A stretch of 64,000 nucleotides of DNA from Myroides sp. WP-1. GTDB lineage: Bacteria; Bacteroidota; Bacteroidia; Flavobacteriales; Flavobacteriaceae. The stretch is from the NCBI RefSeq assembly GCF_014145635.1, contig NZ_JACHTC010000015.1, positions 1 to 64,000 on the forward strand. Direction: 5' to 3'. The notes below the pieces were generated by a model that was not told the origin of the DNA, ran no database searches, and saw only the letters and a program-made list of their open reading frames with translations. Below are positions 8,559-18,194 of this stretch, one piece after another. Position 1 is the stretch's first letter, and each line of letters begins with the position of its first letter. Both the position numbers and the translations under genes were made by a program.

Positions 8559-9113
8559 ATGAGCGATAAAAAATATAAAACAGTAGAGGCTCCTGAAGGT
8601 TATGTGGGAGAAGGCTTTTTTGCTACAAAATTGAGTGAAGTTGTTGGTTTGGCTCGTTCAAACTCTATGTGGCCCTTGCCTTTCGCAACGTCTTGTTGTG
8701 GAATTGAGTTTATGGCTACCATGGCAGCAACGTATGATATTGCGCGTTTTGGATCGGAACGTATGAGTTTCTCTCCCAGACAAGCGGATATGTTGATGGT
8801 AATGGGTACAATTTCAAAAAAAATGGCTCCGATTTTACGCCAAGTATACGAACAAATGGCTGAACCTAAATGGGTAATTGCCGTTGGTGCTTGTGCTTCT
8901 TCAGGGGGTATTTTTGATACATATTCTGTTTTACAAGGAATAGACAAAGTAATTCCTGTAGATGTATATGTTCCTGGATGTCCTCCTAGACCTGAACAGA
9001 TTCTTGATGGCGTGATGAGATTGCATGAGATCGTTAAAGCAGAATCGGTTTATAGACGAGGTACCAAAGAATATGATGAGTTATTAAAATCTTATAACAT
9101 AGAAAGTAAATAG
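8559..9113 (+). CDS. nuoB: NADH-quinone oxidoreductase subunit B
   Basis: A 184-residue peripheral-arm subunit that holds cluster N2, which passes electrons to quinone. The ligands are visible: tandem Cys in TSCCGIEFM, Cys in VGACASSGG and Cys in [10 protein letters not shown]. Sequence and length are normal. It lies 12 bp after nuoA and 2 bp before nuoC. Confidence 0.97.
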   Translation: MSDKKYKTVEAPEGYVGEGFFATKLSEVVGLARSNSMWPLPFATSCCGIEFMATMAATYDIARFGSERMSFSPRQADMLMVMGTISKKMAPILRQVYEQMAEPKWVIAVGACASSGGIFDTYSVLQGIDKVIPVDVYVPGCPPRPEQILDGVMRLHEIVKAESVYRRGTKEYDELLKSYNIESK

Positions 9114-9115
9114 AT

Positions 9116-9637
9116 ATGGCATTAGATAATCAAACCATTCAAAAGGCTTTAATCGATCAATTTGGTTTGTCGGTTAAAGAATTTCACGAACAACACGAGA
9201 TGCTCGTTTTTGAAGTAGCTCCTGAAACACTTCATGCCGTTGTTGAGTTTTTGAAAGAAAATGACCAAATGAATTTCAACTTTCTAACGGATGTTTGCGG
9301 GGTACACTACCCTGATTCTGAAGAAGATCGTCAATTTGCAGCGGTTTACCATATGCACAATTGGATGGACAACGTAAGAATTCGTTTCAAAGCGTATTTA
9401 AACGGTAAAAATCCAGTGGTTGATTCTGTTGTTGACCTATTCAAATCTGCCAACTGGCAAGAAAGAGAAACCTACGATTTCTACGGAATCAAGTTCAAGA
9501 ATCATCCGCAATTGAAACGTATTTTAAATATGGACGAAATGGAATCTTTCCCTTTGCGCAAAGAATTTCCAATGGAAGATGAAGGAAGAACAGATAAAGA
9601 CGATCGCTTCTTTGGTAGAACGATTCACAATTGTTAA
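9116..9637 (+). CDS. nuoC: NADH-quinone oxidoreductase subunit C
   Basis: A 173-residue hydrophilic subunit of the connecting module. It has the 30-kDa subunit signature around 118-140 (WQERETYDFYGIKFKNHP), followed by LRKEFPMEDEGR. Here it is a separate gene, not the NuoCD fusion seen in enterobacteria. It starts two bases after the nuoB stop, which suggests translational coupling. Confidence 0.95.
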   Translation: MALDNQTIQKALIDQFGLSVKEFHEQHEMLVFEVAPETLHAVVEFLKENDQMNFNFLTDVCGVHYPDSEEDRQFAAVYHMHNWMDNVRIRFKAYLNGKNPVVDSVVDLFKSANWQERETYDFYGIKFKNHPQLKRILNMDEMESFPLRKEFPMEDEGRTDKDDRFFGRTIHNC

Positions 9638-9660
9638 TAACGGAGTAAGATTCAAGAATT

Positions 9661-10896
9661 ATGTCAGATTTATTATTACCACCGGAACAGAGATACGCGA
9701 AGCTTATTGAGGAAAAGTTTAACGAAGATGGTACAGAGTTACAAATCTTAAACTTAGGTCCTACACACCCTGCTACGCATGGTATCTTTCAAAATATTAT
9801 CTTATTAGATGGTGAAAAGGTTTTAGATGGAGAAGGAACTGTGGGTTATATCCACCGTGCCTTTGAAAAAATTGCCGAAAACCGTCCTTTCTACCAAATC
9901 AACGTATTAACGGATCGCTTGAACTATTGTTCTTCGCCTATTAACAATACGGCTTGGTGGATGACTGTTGAAAAAGCGTTGGGTATTGACATTCCAAAAC
10001 GCGTGCAATACATGCGCGTGATCATTATGGAATTAGCACGTATTGCAGACCACATTATTTGTAGCTCTGTAATGGGTGTAGATACAGGAGCGCTAACAGG
10101 ATTCTTATACGTATTTCAATACAGAGAAAAAATATACGAAATCTACGAAGAAATTTCAGGTGCTCGTCTAACGACAAACATGGGACGTATTGGTGGTTTC
10201 GAAAGAGAATGGAGCCCAACGGTATTCAAAAAAATAGATGAATTTTTAGCTGAATTCCCAGCTATTTGGAGCGAATTTGAAGGTTTATTGACTAGAAACA
10301 GAATCTTCATGGATCGTACCATTGGCGTTGGAGGTATTACAGCCGAAGAGGCTATCAACTACGGATTTACAGGGCCTAACTTACGCGCGGCTGGTGTGGA
10401 TTACGACGTTCGCGTGGCTTCTCCTTATTGCTCTTATGAAGACTTCGACTTCGAAATTCCCGTGGGAACTTCTGGTGATTGTTATGACCGTTTCTGCGTG
10501 CGTAATGCCGAAGTTTGGGAAAGTTTAAAAATTATTCGTCAAGCGTTAGATAAAATGCCTGAAGGTCCTTATCACGCTGATGTTCCTGAATATTATCTTC
10601 CTCCAAAAGAAGATGTTTACACGAATATGGAAGCTTTAATTTATCACTTCAAAATTGTGATGGGCGAAGTTCCTGTTCCTGTAACTGAATTATACCACTG
10701 TGTAGAAGGTGGTAATGGTGAGCTAGGATTCTACTTGATCACAGACGGTAGTAGAACCCCTTATAGATTGCATTTCAGAAGACCTTGTTTTATCATTTAC
10801 CAAGCGTACAATGACATTGTAAGAGGAGGTATGTTATCAGATGCGATTATTACTTTATCAAGTTTAAACATCATTGCAGGAGAATTAGACGCTTAA
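9661..10896 (+). CDS. nuoD: NADH-quinone oxidoreductase subunit D
   Basis: A 411-residue 49-kDa-type subunit that forms the quinone site together with NuoB. LGPTHPATHGIF near residue 36 carries the conserved quinone-site histidines. ETHINRVGYIHR-like and TNMGRIGGFERE stretches and the C-terminal DIVRGGMLSDAI are also present. Length is standard for a stand-alone NuoD. It is separated from nuoE by three bases. Confidence 0.96.
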   Translation: MSDLLLPPEQRYAKLIEEKFNEDGTELQILNLGPTHPATHGIFQNIILLDGEKVLDGEGTVGYIHRAFEKIAENRPFYQINVLTDRLNYCSSPINNTAWWMTVEKALGIDIPKRVQYMRVIIMELARIADHIICSSVMGVDTGALTGFLYVFQYREKIYEIYEEISGARLTTNMGRIGGFEREWSPTVFKKIDEFLAEFPAIWSEFEGLLTRNRIFMDRTIGVGGITAEEAINYGFTGPNLRAAGVDYDVRVASPYCSYEDFDFEIPVGTSGDCYDRFCVRNAEVWESLKIIRQALDKMPEGPYHADVPEYYLPPKEDVYTNMEALIYHFKIVMGEVPVPVTELYHCVEGGNGELGFYLITDGSRTPYRLHFRRPCFIIYQAYNDIVRGGMLSDAIITLSSLNIIAGELDA

Positions 10897-10899
10897 ATC

Positions 10900-11430
10900 A
10901 TGGAAACGAAGAAATACAAACAAAATATAAATATCACGCCGGAACTTCAACAACGCATTGACGAATTGTTGAGCCATTACCCTGCTGACAAAAAAAAATC
11001 AGCTCTTTTACCAGTTCTACACGCGGCTCAAGACGCACATGACAACTGGTTAAGTGTGGAATTAATGGATAAAGTGGCGGAGATCTTAGGCATTACATCA
11101 ATCGAAGTATACGAAGTAGTAACGTTTTACACGATGTACAACCAAAAACCAATGGGTACGTATATGTTCGAATTCTGCTTAACTTCATGCTGTGGCATTC
11201 GCGGAGCAGACGATATGATGGAATATGCTTGTGAAAAATTAGGTATTAAACCAGGAGAAACAACACCTGATGGGTTATTTTCAGTGGTTGGTGTTCAGTG
11301 CTTAGGTGCTTGTGGATATGCACCTATGATGCAGTTAGGTGATTTCTACAAAGAGCACTTAACGCGTGAAAAAATCGACCAAATCATTGAGGATTGTAAA
11401 GCAGGAAAAGTAATTCTTCACGACAAATAG
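10900..11430 (+). CDS. nuoE: NADH-quinone oxidoreductase subunit E
   Basis: A 176-residue thioredoxin-fold subunit that binds the 2Fe-2S cluster N1a. The four ligand cysteines are in FCLTSCCGIRG (around 97-105) and VQCLGACGYAPM (around 133-142). Together with NuoF and NuoG it forms the NADH dehydrogenase module. Its stop lies four bases before the nuoF ATG. Confidence 0.96.
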   Translation: METKKYKQNINITPELQQRIDELLSHYPADKKKSALLPVLHAAQDAHDNWLSVELMDKVAEILGITSIEVYEVVTFYTMYNQKPMGTYMFEFCLTSCCGIRGADDMMEYACEKLGIKPGETTPDGLFSVVGVQCLGACGYAPMMQLGDFYKEHLTREKIDQIIEDCKAGKVILHDK

Positions 11431-11434
11431 TAAT

Positions 11435-12793
11435 ATGGCGACAAAAATATTATTAGACAAAATCAATATCCCTGGGATAAAATCATATGAGGTATACCGT
11501 CAAAATGGAGGGTATGCATCGGTTGAAAAGGCATTGAAAACAATGGCGCCAGATGATATTACAGAACAGGTAAAGGCATCAGGACTAAGAGGTCGTGGAG
11601 GTGCAGGTTTCCCTGTAGGTTTAAAATGGAGTTTCATCGACAAAAAATCGGGTAAACCGAGACATTTAGTGTGTAATGCCGATGAATCTGAACCAGGAAC
11701 ATTTAAAGATAGATACTTAATGGAATATATCCCTCACTTATTGATTGAGGGAATGATTACAGCAAGTTATGCTTTAGGGGCAAACTTGTCGTATATCTAT
11801 ATTCGCGGAGAATATATGTGGGTATTCAAAACCTTAGAAAGAGCCATCAAAGAAGCGTATGCTGCGGGATGGTTAGGAAAGAATATCTTAGGCACGGATT
11901 ACTCTTTAGATTTACATGTGCACTGTGGTGCTGGAGCGTATATCTGTGGAGAGGAAACGGCTCTTATTGAATCTTTAGAAGGAAAAAGAGGAAATCCTCG
12001 TATCAAACCACCTTTCCCTGCGGTAAGTGGTTTATGGGGTAATCCAACGGTAGTAAACAACGTAGAATCGATTGCTAATATTCCGTGGATTGTAAATAAT
12101 TCAGGAGATGAATATGCTAAAATTGGTTTAGGTCGCTCAACGGGAACCAAGCTAATTTCTGCCTCTGGACACATTAGAAAACCAGGCGTTTACGAAATAG
12201 AATTGGGTATCACAGTAGATGAATTTATCAATTCGGATGAATACTGTGGTGGTATGATGGATGACAGACCCATCAAGGCACTAATTCCTGGTGGATCTTC
12301 CGTACCAATCTTACCTGCACATTTAATTTACAAAACAGCCAATGGTGAAGATCGTTTAATGACATACGAATCGCTATCTGATGGTGGTTTTGAATCAGGG
12401 TCTATGTTGGGTTCTGGTGGTTTTATCGTATACAACGATACGGCTTGTATCGTGAGAAATACGTGGAACTTTGCTCGTTTCTATGCTCATGAAAGTTGTG
12501 GACAATGTTCGCCTTGTCGCGAGGGAACGGGATGGATGGAAAAAGTATTACACCGCATTGAAACAGGTCATGGAACCATGGAAGATATCGATCTATTGTG
12601 GAACATCCAAAGCAATATTGAAGGTAATACAATTTGTCCTTTAGGAGACGCTGCCGCTTGGCCAGTAGCCGCTGCTATCAGACATTTTAGAGAGGAGTTT
12701 GAATATCACGTTTTATTCCCTGAGAAAGTAACAGACAGAAATCACTATGTCAACGAGCCTTTTTCGAGCGTAAAACACCTGATTAATAAATAA
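11435..12793 (+). CDS. nuoF: NADH-quinone oxidoreductase subunit F (NADH and FMN site)
   Basis: A 452-residue subunit that oxidises NADH through FMN and holds 4Fe-4S cluster N3. The glycine-rich nucleotide site is [16 protein letters not shown] (around 50-65). [17 protein letters not shown] is the second conserved stretch. The cluster ligands are in [12 protein letters not shown] with a distal Cys in [10 protein letters not shown]. Length is typical. Because NADH is the donor in this architecture, the presence of NuoE, F and G shows a complete complex rather than the 11-subunit form that lacks this module. Confidence 0.97.
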   Translation: MATKILLDKINIPGIKSYEVYRQNGGYASVEKALKTMAPDDITEQVKASGLRGRGGAGFPVGLKWSFIDKKSGKPRHLVCNADESEPGTFKDRYLMEYIPHLLIEGMITASYALGANLSYIYIRGEYMWVFKTLERAIKEAYAAGWLGKNILGTDYSLDLHVHCGAGAYICGEETALIESLEGKRGNPRIKPPFPAVSGLWGNPTVVNNVESIANIPWIVNNSGDEYAKIGLGRSTGTKLISASGHIRKPGVYEIELGITVDEFINSDEYCGGMMDDRPIKALIPGGSSVPILPAHLIYKTANGEDRLMTYESLSDGGFESGSMLGSGGFIVYNDTACIVRNTWNFARFYAHESCGQCSPCREGTGWMEKVLHRIETGHGTMEDIDLLWNIQSNIEGNTICPLGDAAAWPVAAAIRHFREEFEYHVLFPEKVTDRNHYVNEPFSSVKHLINK

Positions 12794-12827
12794 TTCACGC
12801 TAATTTTTTAGCTAAAAAGCACAATTT

Positions 12828-13853
12828 ATGAAAGTTACTATAGACGGACATGAAATAGAAGTAGAACCAGGAACATCCATTCTACAAGCAGCAAGAATGA
12901 TTGGTGGGGAATCAGTTCCGCCAGCAATGTGCTATTACTCAAAACTAGAGGGAACGGGAGGAAAATGTAGAGCTTGCTTGGTAGAGGTTTCTAAAGGTAG
13001 CGAAGCAGATCCACGTCCTATGCCAAAACTAATGGCTTCTTGTAAAACAGGAGTTATGGATGGTATGGAAGTAAAAAGCATCACTTCACCAAGAGTTTTA
13101 GAAGCGAGAAAATCAGTAACAGAATTTCTTCTTATTAATCACCCTTTAGATTGCCCTGTATGCGATCAAGCTGGAGAATGTGATTTGCAAAACTTGGCTT
13201 TCCAACACGGAAAAGAACAAAAAAGATACCAAGAGGAAAAGAGAACTTTCGAACCTGAAAATATAGGAAACAACATCCAATTACACATGAATCGTTGTAT
13301 TCTGTGCTACCGTTGTGTAAAAACAGCAGAGCAATTAACAGATGAGCGCGTACATGGGGTATGTGGTCGTGGTGAGCATGCGCAAATTTCGACGTATATC
13401 TCAGCTGCTATCGAAAATGAGTTCTCAGGAAACATGATAGACGTATGTCCTGTGGGAGCATTGACAGATAAAACTTTCCGTTTTAAATCACGTGTTTGGT
13501 TTAATAAACCATACAATGCCCACCGTAACTGCCCTACTTGTTCAGGTAAAGTAACCCTTTGGATGTTTGGAGAAGAAATTCAGCGCGTAACTGCTCGCAA
13601 AGACGAATTCCACGAAGTGGAAGAATTTATCTGTAACACTTGTCGTTTTGACCATAAAGAAACAAGTGATTGGGTAATTGAAGGACCGCGTAAATTCGAG
13701 AAATTCTCTGTGATCAACCAAAACAACTACACCAAAAAATTAGATCATGTTGTGATCAAAACAGAAAAACAGATTTTAGAAGGACGTGAGCAAGATCGCA
13801 AAAAGATCAGTATGAAGGCTATTCCTTTGACAAACGATGAATCTAAAGAATAA
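12828..13853 (+). CDS. nuoG: NADH-quinone oxidoreductase subunit G, short form
   Basis: A 341-residue NuoG, much shorter than the roughly 900-residue E. coli protein. Present are the N1b 2Fe-2S domain (CYYSKLEGTGGKCRACLVEV, then SCKTG), the His-Cys ligand set for N5 (HPLDCPVCDQAGECDL), and the N4 region (CILCYRC, with CPVGAL). A remnant of the next iron-sulfur domain follows (NCPTCSG and ICNTCRFD). The large molybdopterin-type domain is missing. This short form is what I recall from flavobacteria, the operon is otherwise intact and the end is clean, so it reads as a natural reduced subunit and not a broken gene. Confidence 0.93.
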   Translation: MKVTIDGHEIEVEPGTSILQAARMIGGESVPPAMCYYSKLEGTGGKCRACLVEVSKGSEADPRPMPKLMASCKTGVMDGMEVKSITSPRVLEARKSVTEFLLINHPLDCPVCDQAGECDLQNLAFQHGKEQKRYQEEKRTFEPENIGNNIQLHMNRCILCYRCVKTAEQLTDERVHGVCGRGEHAQISTYISAAIENEFSGNMIDVCPVGALTDKTFRFKSRVWFNKPYNAHRNCPTCSGKVTLWMFGEEIQRVTARKDEFHEVEEFICNTCRFDHKETSDWVIEGPRKFEKFSVINQNNYTKKLDHVVIKTEKQILEGREQDRKKISMKAIPLTNDESKE

Positions 13854-13864
13854 AACGGTAGAAA

Positions 13865-14896
13865 ATGGATAAAGCAATTATTATTGATAAAGCAATTATT
13901 ATTGTGGTTGTATTTGCAATCACAATGCTTATGGCGATGTATGCAACGTTAGCAGAACGAAAAATTGCAGCGTGGATACAAGATCGTTTAGGTCCAAACC
14001 GTGCAGGTAAAGGAGGTATGCTACAACCTTTAGCCGATGGTTTAAAACTATTCGCTAAAGAAGAGTATGAACCAACAACGCCTAACCGATTCTTATTCAA
14101 ATTTGGTCCTTTCCTAGCGATGACATTGGCTCTAATGACCAGTGCCGTGCTACCTTGGGGGGATAAATTTGTTCTTTTTGGCAGAGAGATTATCTTACAA
14201 GCTGCAGATATTAACGTCGGGTTATTGTATATCCTAGCGGTATTATCTGTTGGTGTATATGGAATTATGATTGGAGCTTGGGCTTCGAATAATAAATACT
14301 CTTTAATGAGTGGTATTCGCGCAGCTTCACAAATGATTTCTTACGAAATTGCAATGGGTCTTTCCCTTATTTCTTTGTTGTTGTTAACACAAAGCATGAG
14401 TATGAGAGAAATTGCCCTACAACAAACGGGAATGAACTGGAACGTATTTTATCAACCTATCGGGTTTTTAATCTTCTTAATCTGTTCGTTTGCCGAAACT
14501 AATAGAGCACCTTTCGACTTAGCGGAATGTGAGCAAGAGCTAATTGGTGGATTCCACACGGAATATTCTTCGATGAAAATGGGATTCTATTTATTCGCCG
14601 AATATTCGAATTTATTCATCTCTTCTGCTATCATTTCCGTGTTATACTTCGGAGCATTTAACTATCCAGGTATGGCTTGGGCAGTAGAAAATTGGGGAGT
14701 TAATATTGCTAACGTATTGGGTATTTTCGCTCTATTCATCAAAATATTTTTCTTCATCTTTGTTTATATGTGGGTGCGTTGGACATTGCCGCGTTTCCGT
14801 TATGATCAATTGATGAACTTAGGATGGAAAACATTAATCCCATTGGCATTATTGAACTTAATCGTTACAGCAGTTGTAATCTTACTATTAAACTAA
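13865..14896 (+). CDS. nuoH: NADH-quinone oxidoreductase subunit H
   Basis: A 343-residue membrane subunit with about eight transmembrane helices that links the quinone site to the proton-pumping arm. Conserved loops are AERKIAAWIQDRLGPNRAG (around 28-46) and the acidic loop AETNRAPFDLAECEQEL (around 213-229), which sits by the quinone chamber. The first residues repeat DKAIIIDKAIII, a short local repeat that may shift the exact start by six codons. Confidence 0.95.
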   Translation: MDKAIIIDKAIIIVVVFAITMLMAMYATLAERKIAAWIQDRLGPNRAGKGGMLQPLADGLKLFAKEEYEPTTPNRFLFKFGPFLAMTLALMTSAVLPWGDKFVLFGREIILQAADINVGLLYILAVLSVGVYGIMIGAWASNNKYSLMSGIRAASQMISYEIAMGLSLISLLLLTQSMSMREIALQQTGMNWNVFYQPIGFLIFLICSFAETNRAPFDLAECEQELIGGFHTEYSSMKMGFYLFAEYSNLFISSAIISVLYFGAFNYPGMAWAVENWGVNIANVLGIFALFIKIFFFIFVYMWVRWTLPRFRYDQLMNLGWKTLIPLALLNLIVTAVVILLLN

Positions 14897-14902
14897 TTAA
14901 AC

Positions 14903-15451
14903 ATGTCATCAACTAATACATATTCTTTATCAGGAAGAAAAAAGATGGTTTCGAACAAGAAACTAACTTGGAGTGAGCGCATCTACTTGGTTGCGATTTT
15001 CAAAGGAATGATGGTTACCTTAAAACACATGTTTAAGAAAAAGGTGACAATCTCTTATCCAGAACAAACACGTCCATTTAGTCCTGTTTACCGTGGTAGA
15101 CATACCCTAATGCGCGACGACGAAGGAAGAGAGCGCTGTACGGCTTGTGGTTTATGTGCCTTATCATGCCCGGCAGAAGCAATCACAATGAAAGCAGCAG
15201 AACGCAAACCGGAAGAAAAACACTTATACCGCGAGGAAAAGTATGCTGAAATCTACGAAATCAACATGTTGCGTTGTATTTTCTGTGGTTTATGTGAGGA
15301 ATCTTGCCCTAAACAAGCAATTTACTTAACGAAATCAGGAGAGATTACTAAAGCAGATATCACTCGTGAAAACTTTATCTACGGAAAAGATAAATTGGTT
15401 ATGCCTTTAGAGGCAGCTATTGCTAATACGAACAAACAGAATCAAGCGTAA
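14903..15451 (+). CDS. nuoI: NADH-quinone oxidoreductase subunit I
   Basis: A 182-residue ferredoxin-like subunit with two 4Fe-4S clusters (N6a and N6b). The motifs are CTACGLCALSCPAEAI and CIFCGLCEESCPKQAI, the expected CxxCxxCxxxCP pair. A basic N-terminal helix anchors it against the membrane arm. It lies between nuoH and nuoJ with single-digit spacing. Confidence 0.96.
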   Translation: MSSTNTYSLSGRKKMVSNKKLTWSERIYLVAIFKGMMVTLKHMFKKKVTISYPEQTRPFSPVYRGRHTLMRDDEGRERCTACGLCALSCPAEAITMKAAERKPEEKHLYREEKYAEIYEINMLRCIFCGLCEESCPKQAIYLTKSGEITKADITRENFIYGKDKLVMPLEAAIANTNKQNQA

Positions 15452-15453
15452 TT

Positions 15454-15969
15454 ATGATAGAAATTTTATTTTACATCCTTTCGACAATCACACTCGGAAG
15501 TGCAGCGTTAACGTTGTTGAGTAAAAACCCTATTCACAGCGCTTTGTGGTTGGTTGTTAGTTTCTTCTCAATAGCAGGTCATTACATCCTATTAAACTCT
15601 CAGTTTTTAGGTATGATCCATATTATGGTATACTCTGGGGCAATTATGATTTTAATGCTATTTACAATCATGTTAATGAACTTAAATATCAGCCACGAAG
15701 TATCAAAACCTTTAGTTTCTAAAGTGGTAGCAACAATTGCTTTCTGTTTAGTAGGATTATTATTGTTATCTATTACTTTAAGAGGAAATCAAGCGTATGA
15801 ACTTCAATATGCTAATCACGGACAAGACTTCCAGTCGGTTCACGTATTAGGAAAAGTATTATTGAATGAATATGTAGTTCCATTTGAAATGATCGCAGTA
15901 CTCTTATTATTAGCGATGATCGGAGCGGTATTGATTTCTAAAAAAGATAAATCTGAAAAAGTAGCATAA
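15454..15969 (+). CDS. nuoJ: NADH-quinone oxidoreductase subunit J
   Basis: A 171-residue membrane subunit with five predicted helices. The conserved third helix with its pi-bulge region is seen as MIHIMVYSGAIMILMLFTIM (around 52-71), the element coupled to quinone reduction. Starts two bases after the nuoI stop and ends two bases before nuoK. Confidence 0.95.
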   Translation: MIEILFYILSTITLGSAALTLLSKNPIHSALWLVVSFFSIAGHYILLNSQFLGMIHIMVYSGAIMILMLFTIMLMNLNISHEVSKPLVSKVVATIAFCLVGLLLLSITLRGNQAYELQYANHGQDFQSVHVLGKVLLNEYVVPFEMIAVLLLLAMIGAVLISKKDKSEKVA

Positions 15970-15971
15970 GT

Positions 15972-16292
15972 ATGGAAAATGTAATTGAAATCATCGGTAT
16001 TGATAAATACATCTACTTATCAATCTTATTATTCTGCATCGGAGTATTCGGAATATTATACAGAAGAAACGCAATTGTAATGTTCATGTGTATTGAGATT
16101 ATGTTGAACTCAGCGAATATGTTATTAGTCGCTTTTTCAACCTATCACCAAGACGCACAAGGACAAGTTTTTGTTTTCTTTACTATGGCGGTTGCCGCAG
16201 CAGAAGTTGCTGTTGGACTAGCAATCTTAGTATCGATTTACAGAAATATCGGCGCAATTGATATTGATAAATTAAAGAACTTAAAAGGATAA
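15972..16292 (+). CDS. nuoK: NADH-quinone oxidoreductase subunit K
   Basis: A 106-residue membrane subunit of three helices. The two conserved intramembrane acidic residues are visible in MCIEIMLNSANML and VAAAEVAVGLAILVSIYR. These form part of the proton path next to NuoJ and NuoN. Length is standard (about 100). Confidence 0.96.
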   Translation: MENVIEIIGIDKYIYLSILLFCIGVFGILYRRNAIVMFMCIEIMLNSANMLLVAFSTYHQDAQGQVFVFFTMAVAAAEVAVGLAILVSIYRNIGAIDIDKLKNLKG

Positions 16293-16298
16293 TTCCTT

Positions 16299-18185
16299 AT
16301 GGATACAAACGTAATTTTACTTTTATTATTAGTCCCTTTACTAGGGTCTTTGGTTAATGTTTTCTTCGGAAAAAAATTAGGTAATGGTTCTGGAATTATT
16401 GCAACTGTAGCAGTTTTAATTTCTTTTATCATCTCATTACTTGCTTTTATTCAAGTAAACAATTCCAAACAACCAATTGAAATTGAACTATTCGAATGGA
16501 TGGCTTTAGCTAACTTCAACGTTACTTTTGGCTTCTTACTCGATCAACTTTCCCTATTGTGGTTGTTATTCGTTACAGGAATCGGAACATTGATTCACTG
16601 GTACTCGACGAACTACATGAAAAATGACGAGAACTACGCTAAGTTTTTCGCTTATTTAAATCTATTTATCTTCTTTATGATTGTGTTAGTTACGGGAAGT
16701 AACTTATTAATCACTTTCATCGGATGGGAAGGTGTTGGATTGTGTTCTTATTTACTAATCGGATTTTGGCATAAAAACCAATCGTATAACGACGCTGCTA
16801 AGAAAGCATTCATTATGAACCGCATCGGGGATTTAGGCTTTTTAGTAGGGGTATTTATCTTGGCTTTCTTATTCCAATCACTAGACTATATGACTATCAA
16901 AGAAGCATTGATGAATGGTACTAACCACCAAATCAATATGTGGATCGGATGGGCTGCTTTAGCCCTTTTTATTGGTGCTGTAGGAAAAAGTGCACAAATT
17001 CCATTGTATACATGGTTACCTGATGCGATGGCAGGACCAACTCCTGTATCGGCGTTAATTCACGCGGCAACCATGGTAACTGCGGGTATCTTCTTAATCA
17101 CAAGATTAAACTTTGTATTTGACTTAGCGCCGCATATTCAAAATATCATTGCCATAGTTGGTGCTTGTACGTCTTTATTTGCAGCGACTATTGGATTGGT
17201 GCAAACGGATATCAAAAAAGTATTGGCTTATTCAACGGTATCTCAATTGGGATTAATGTTTATGGCCGTGGGATTTGGTGCGTACGAAATCGCTGTTTTC
17301 CACGTGGTAACACACGCTTTCTTCAAAGCTTGTTTATTCTTGGGTTCTGGATCTGTTATCCATGCCATGGGTGGTGAACAAGACATGAGAAATATGGGTG
17401 GATTAAAGAAATTTATGCCTGCCACTTACGCCACTTTCCTTTTAGCAACTATTGCCATTTCAGGGTTCCCTCCTTTTTCAGGGTTCTTCTCGAAAGACGA
17501 AATCCTATTAACGGCTTTCAGTCATAACCCTGTGCTATACGTAATCGGATCTATCGCGTCTATCATGACCGCGTTCTATATGTTCAGATTGTTGTACCTT
17601 ACTTTCTTCAAGAATTTCAGAGGAACACAAGAACAAAAAAATCACCTACACGAAAGCCCTGCAGCTATCACGATCCCTTTGTGGATTTTAGGTATTTTAT
17701 CTGTTGTGGGTGGAGTAATTAGCTTACCTGGAAATAGCTGGTTAAATAGCTATTTAGAACCAATCATCGTGAACAGTGCAAATGCACATCCACACGTTTT
17801 AGGAACAACAGAATATATCCTAATGGCTGTTGCTGTTATTGGCGCATGTATCGGTTTGTTTATTGCCTATAGCAAGTACATCAAAAAAGGAGAACTTCCT
17901 CCTGCAGATGAACAAATGACAGGATTCCACAAAGTACTTTACAACAAATATTACATTGACGAAATCTACATGAAAGTAATTGTAAAACCAATTTACACCC
18001 TTTCTGTATTCTTTAGAGACGTTGTTGAAGTTGTATTGTCAGAAACCATTTATGGATTAGGAAAAATAGCAGACGGATTATCTTTACAAGGAAAAAAAGC
18101 ACAAAACGGAAATATCGGATTGTACTTATTCGCCTTTGTATTCGGAATCTGTTTGATGTTGTATTATTTATTCATTGCAAGTTAA
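16299..18185 (+). CDS. nuoL: NADH-quinone oxidoreductase subunit L
   Basis: A 628-residue antiporter-like subunit, the most distal proton channel. Conserved features are the intramembrane Glu in FIGWEGVGLCSYLLIGFW, the Lys helix in GAVGKSAQIPLYTWLPDAM, and HAATMVTAGIFLI. A long C-terminal extension (about 520-628) forms the lateral helix that braces the membrane arm. Length fits the family. It is followed at 9 bp by nuoM. Confidence 0.97.
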   Translation: MDTNVILLLLLVPLLGSLVNVFFGKKLGNGSGIIATVAVLISFIISLLAFIQVNNSKQPIEIELFEWMALANFNVTFGFLLDQLSLLWLLFVTGIGTLIHWYSTNYMKNDENYAKFFAYLNLFIFFMIVLVTGSNLLITFIGWEGVGLCSYLLIGFWHKNQSYNDAAKKAFIMNRIGDLGFLVGVFILAFLFQSLDYMTIKEALMNGTNHQINMWIGWAALALFIGAVGKSAQIPLYTWLPDAMAGPTPVSALIHAATMVTAGIFLITRLNFVFDLAPHIQNIIAIVGACTSLFAATIGLVQTDIKKVLAYSTVSQLGLMFMAVGFGAYEIAVFHVVTHAFFKACLFLGSGSVIHAMGGEQDMRNMGGLKKFMPATYATFLLATIAISGFPPFSGFFSKDEILLTAFSHNPVLYVIGSIASIMTAFYMFRLLYLTFFKNFRGTQEQKNHLHESPAAITIPLWILGILSVVGGVISLPGNSWLNSYLEPIIVNSANAHPHVLGTTEYILMAVAVIGACIGLFIAYSKYIKKGELPPADEQMTGFHKVLYNKYYIDEIYMKVIVKPIYTLSVFFRDVVEVVLSETIYGLGKIADGLSLQGKKAQNGNIGLYLFAFVFGICLMLYYLFIAS

Positions 18186-18194
18186 TTTAGAGAG

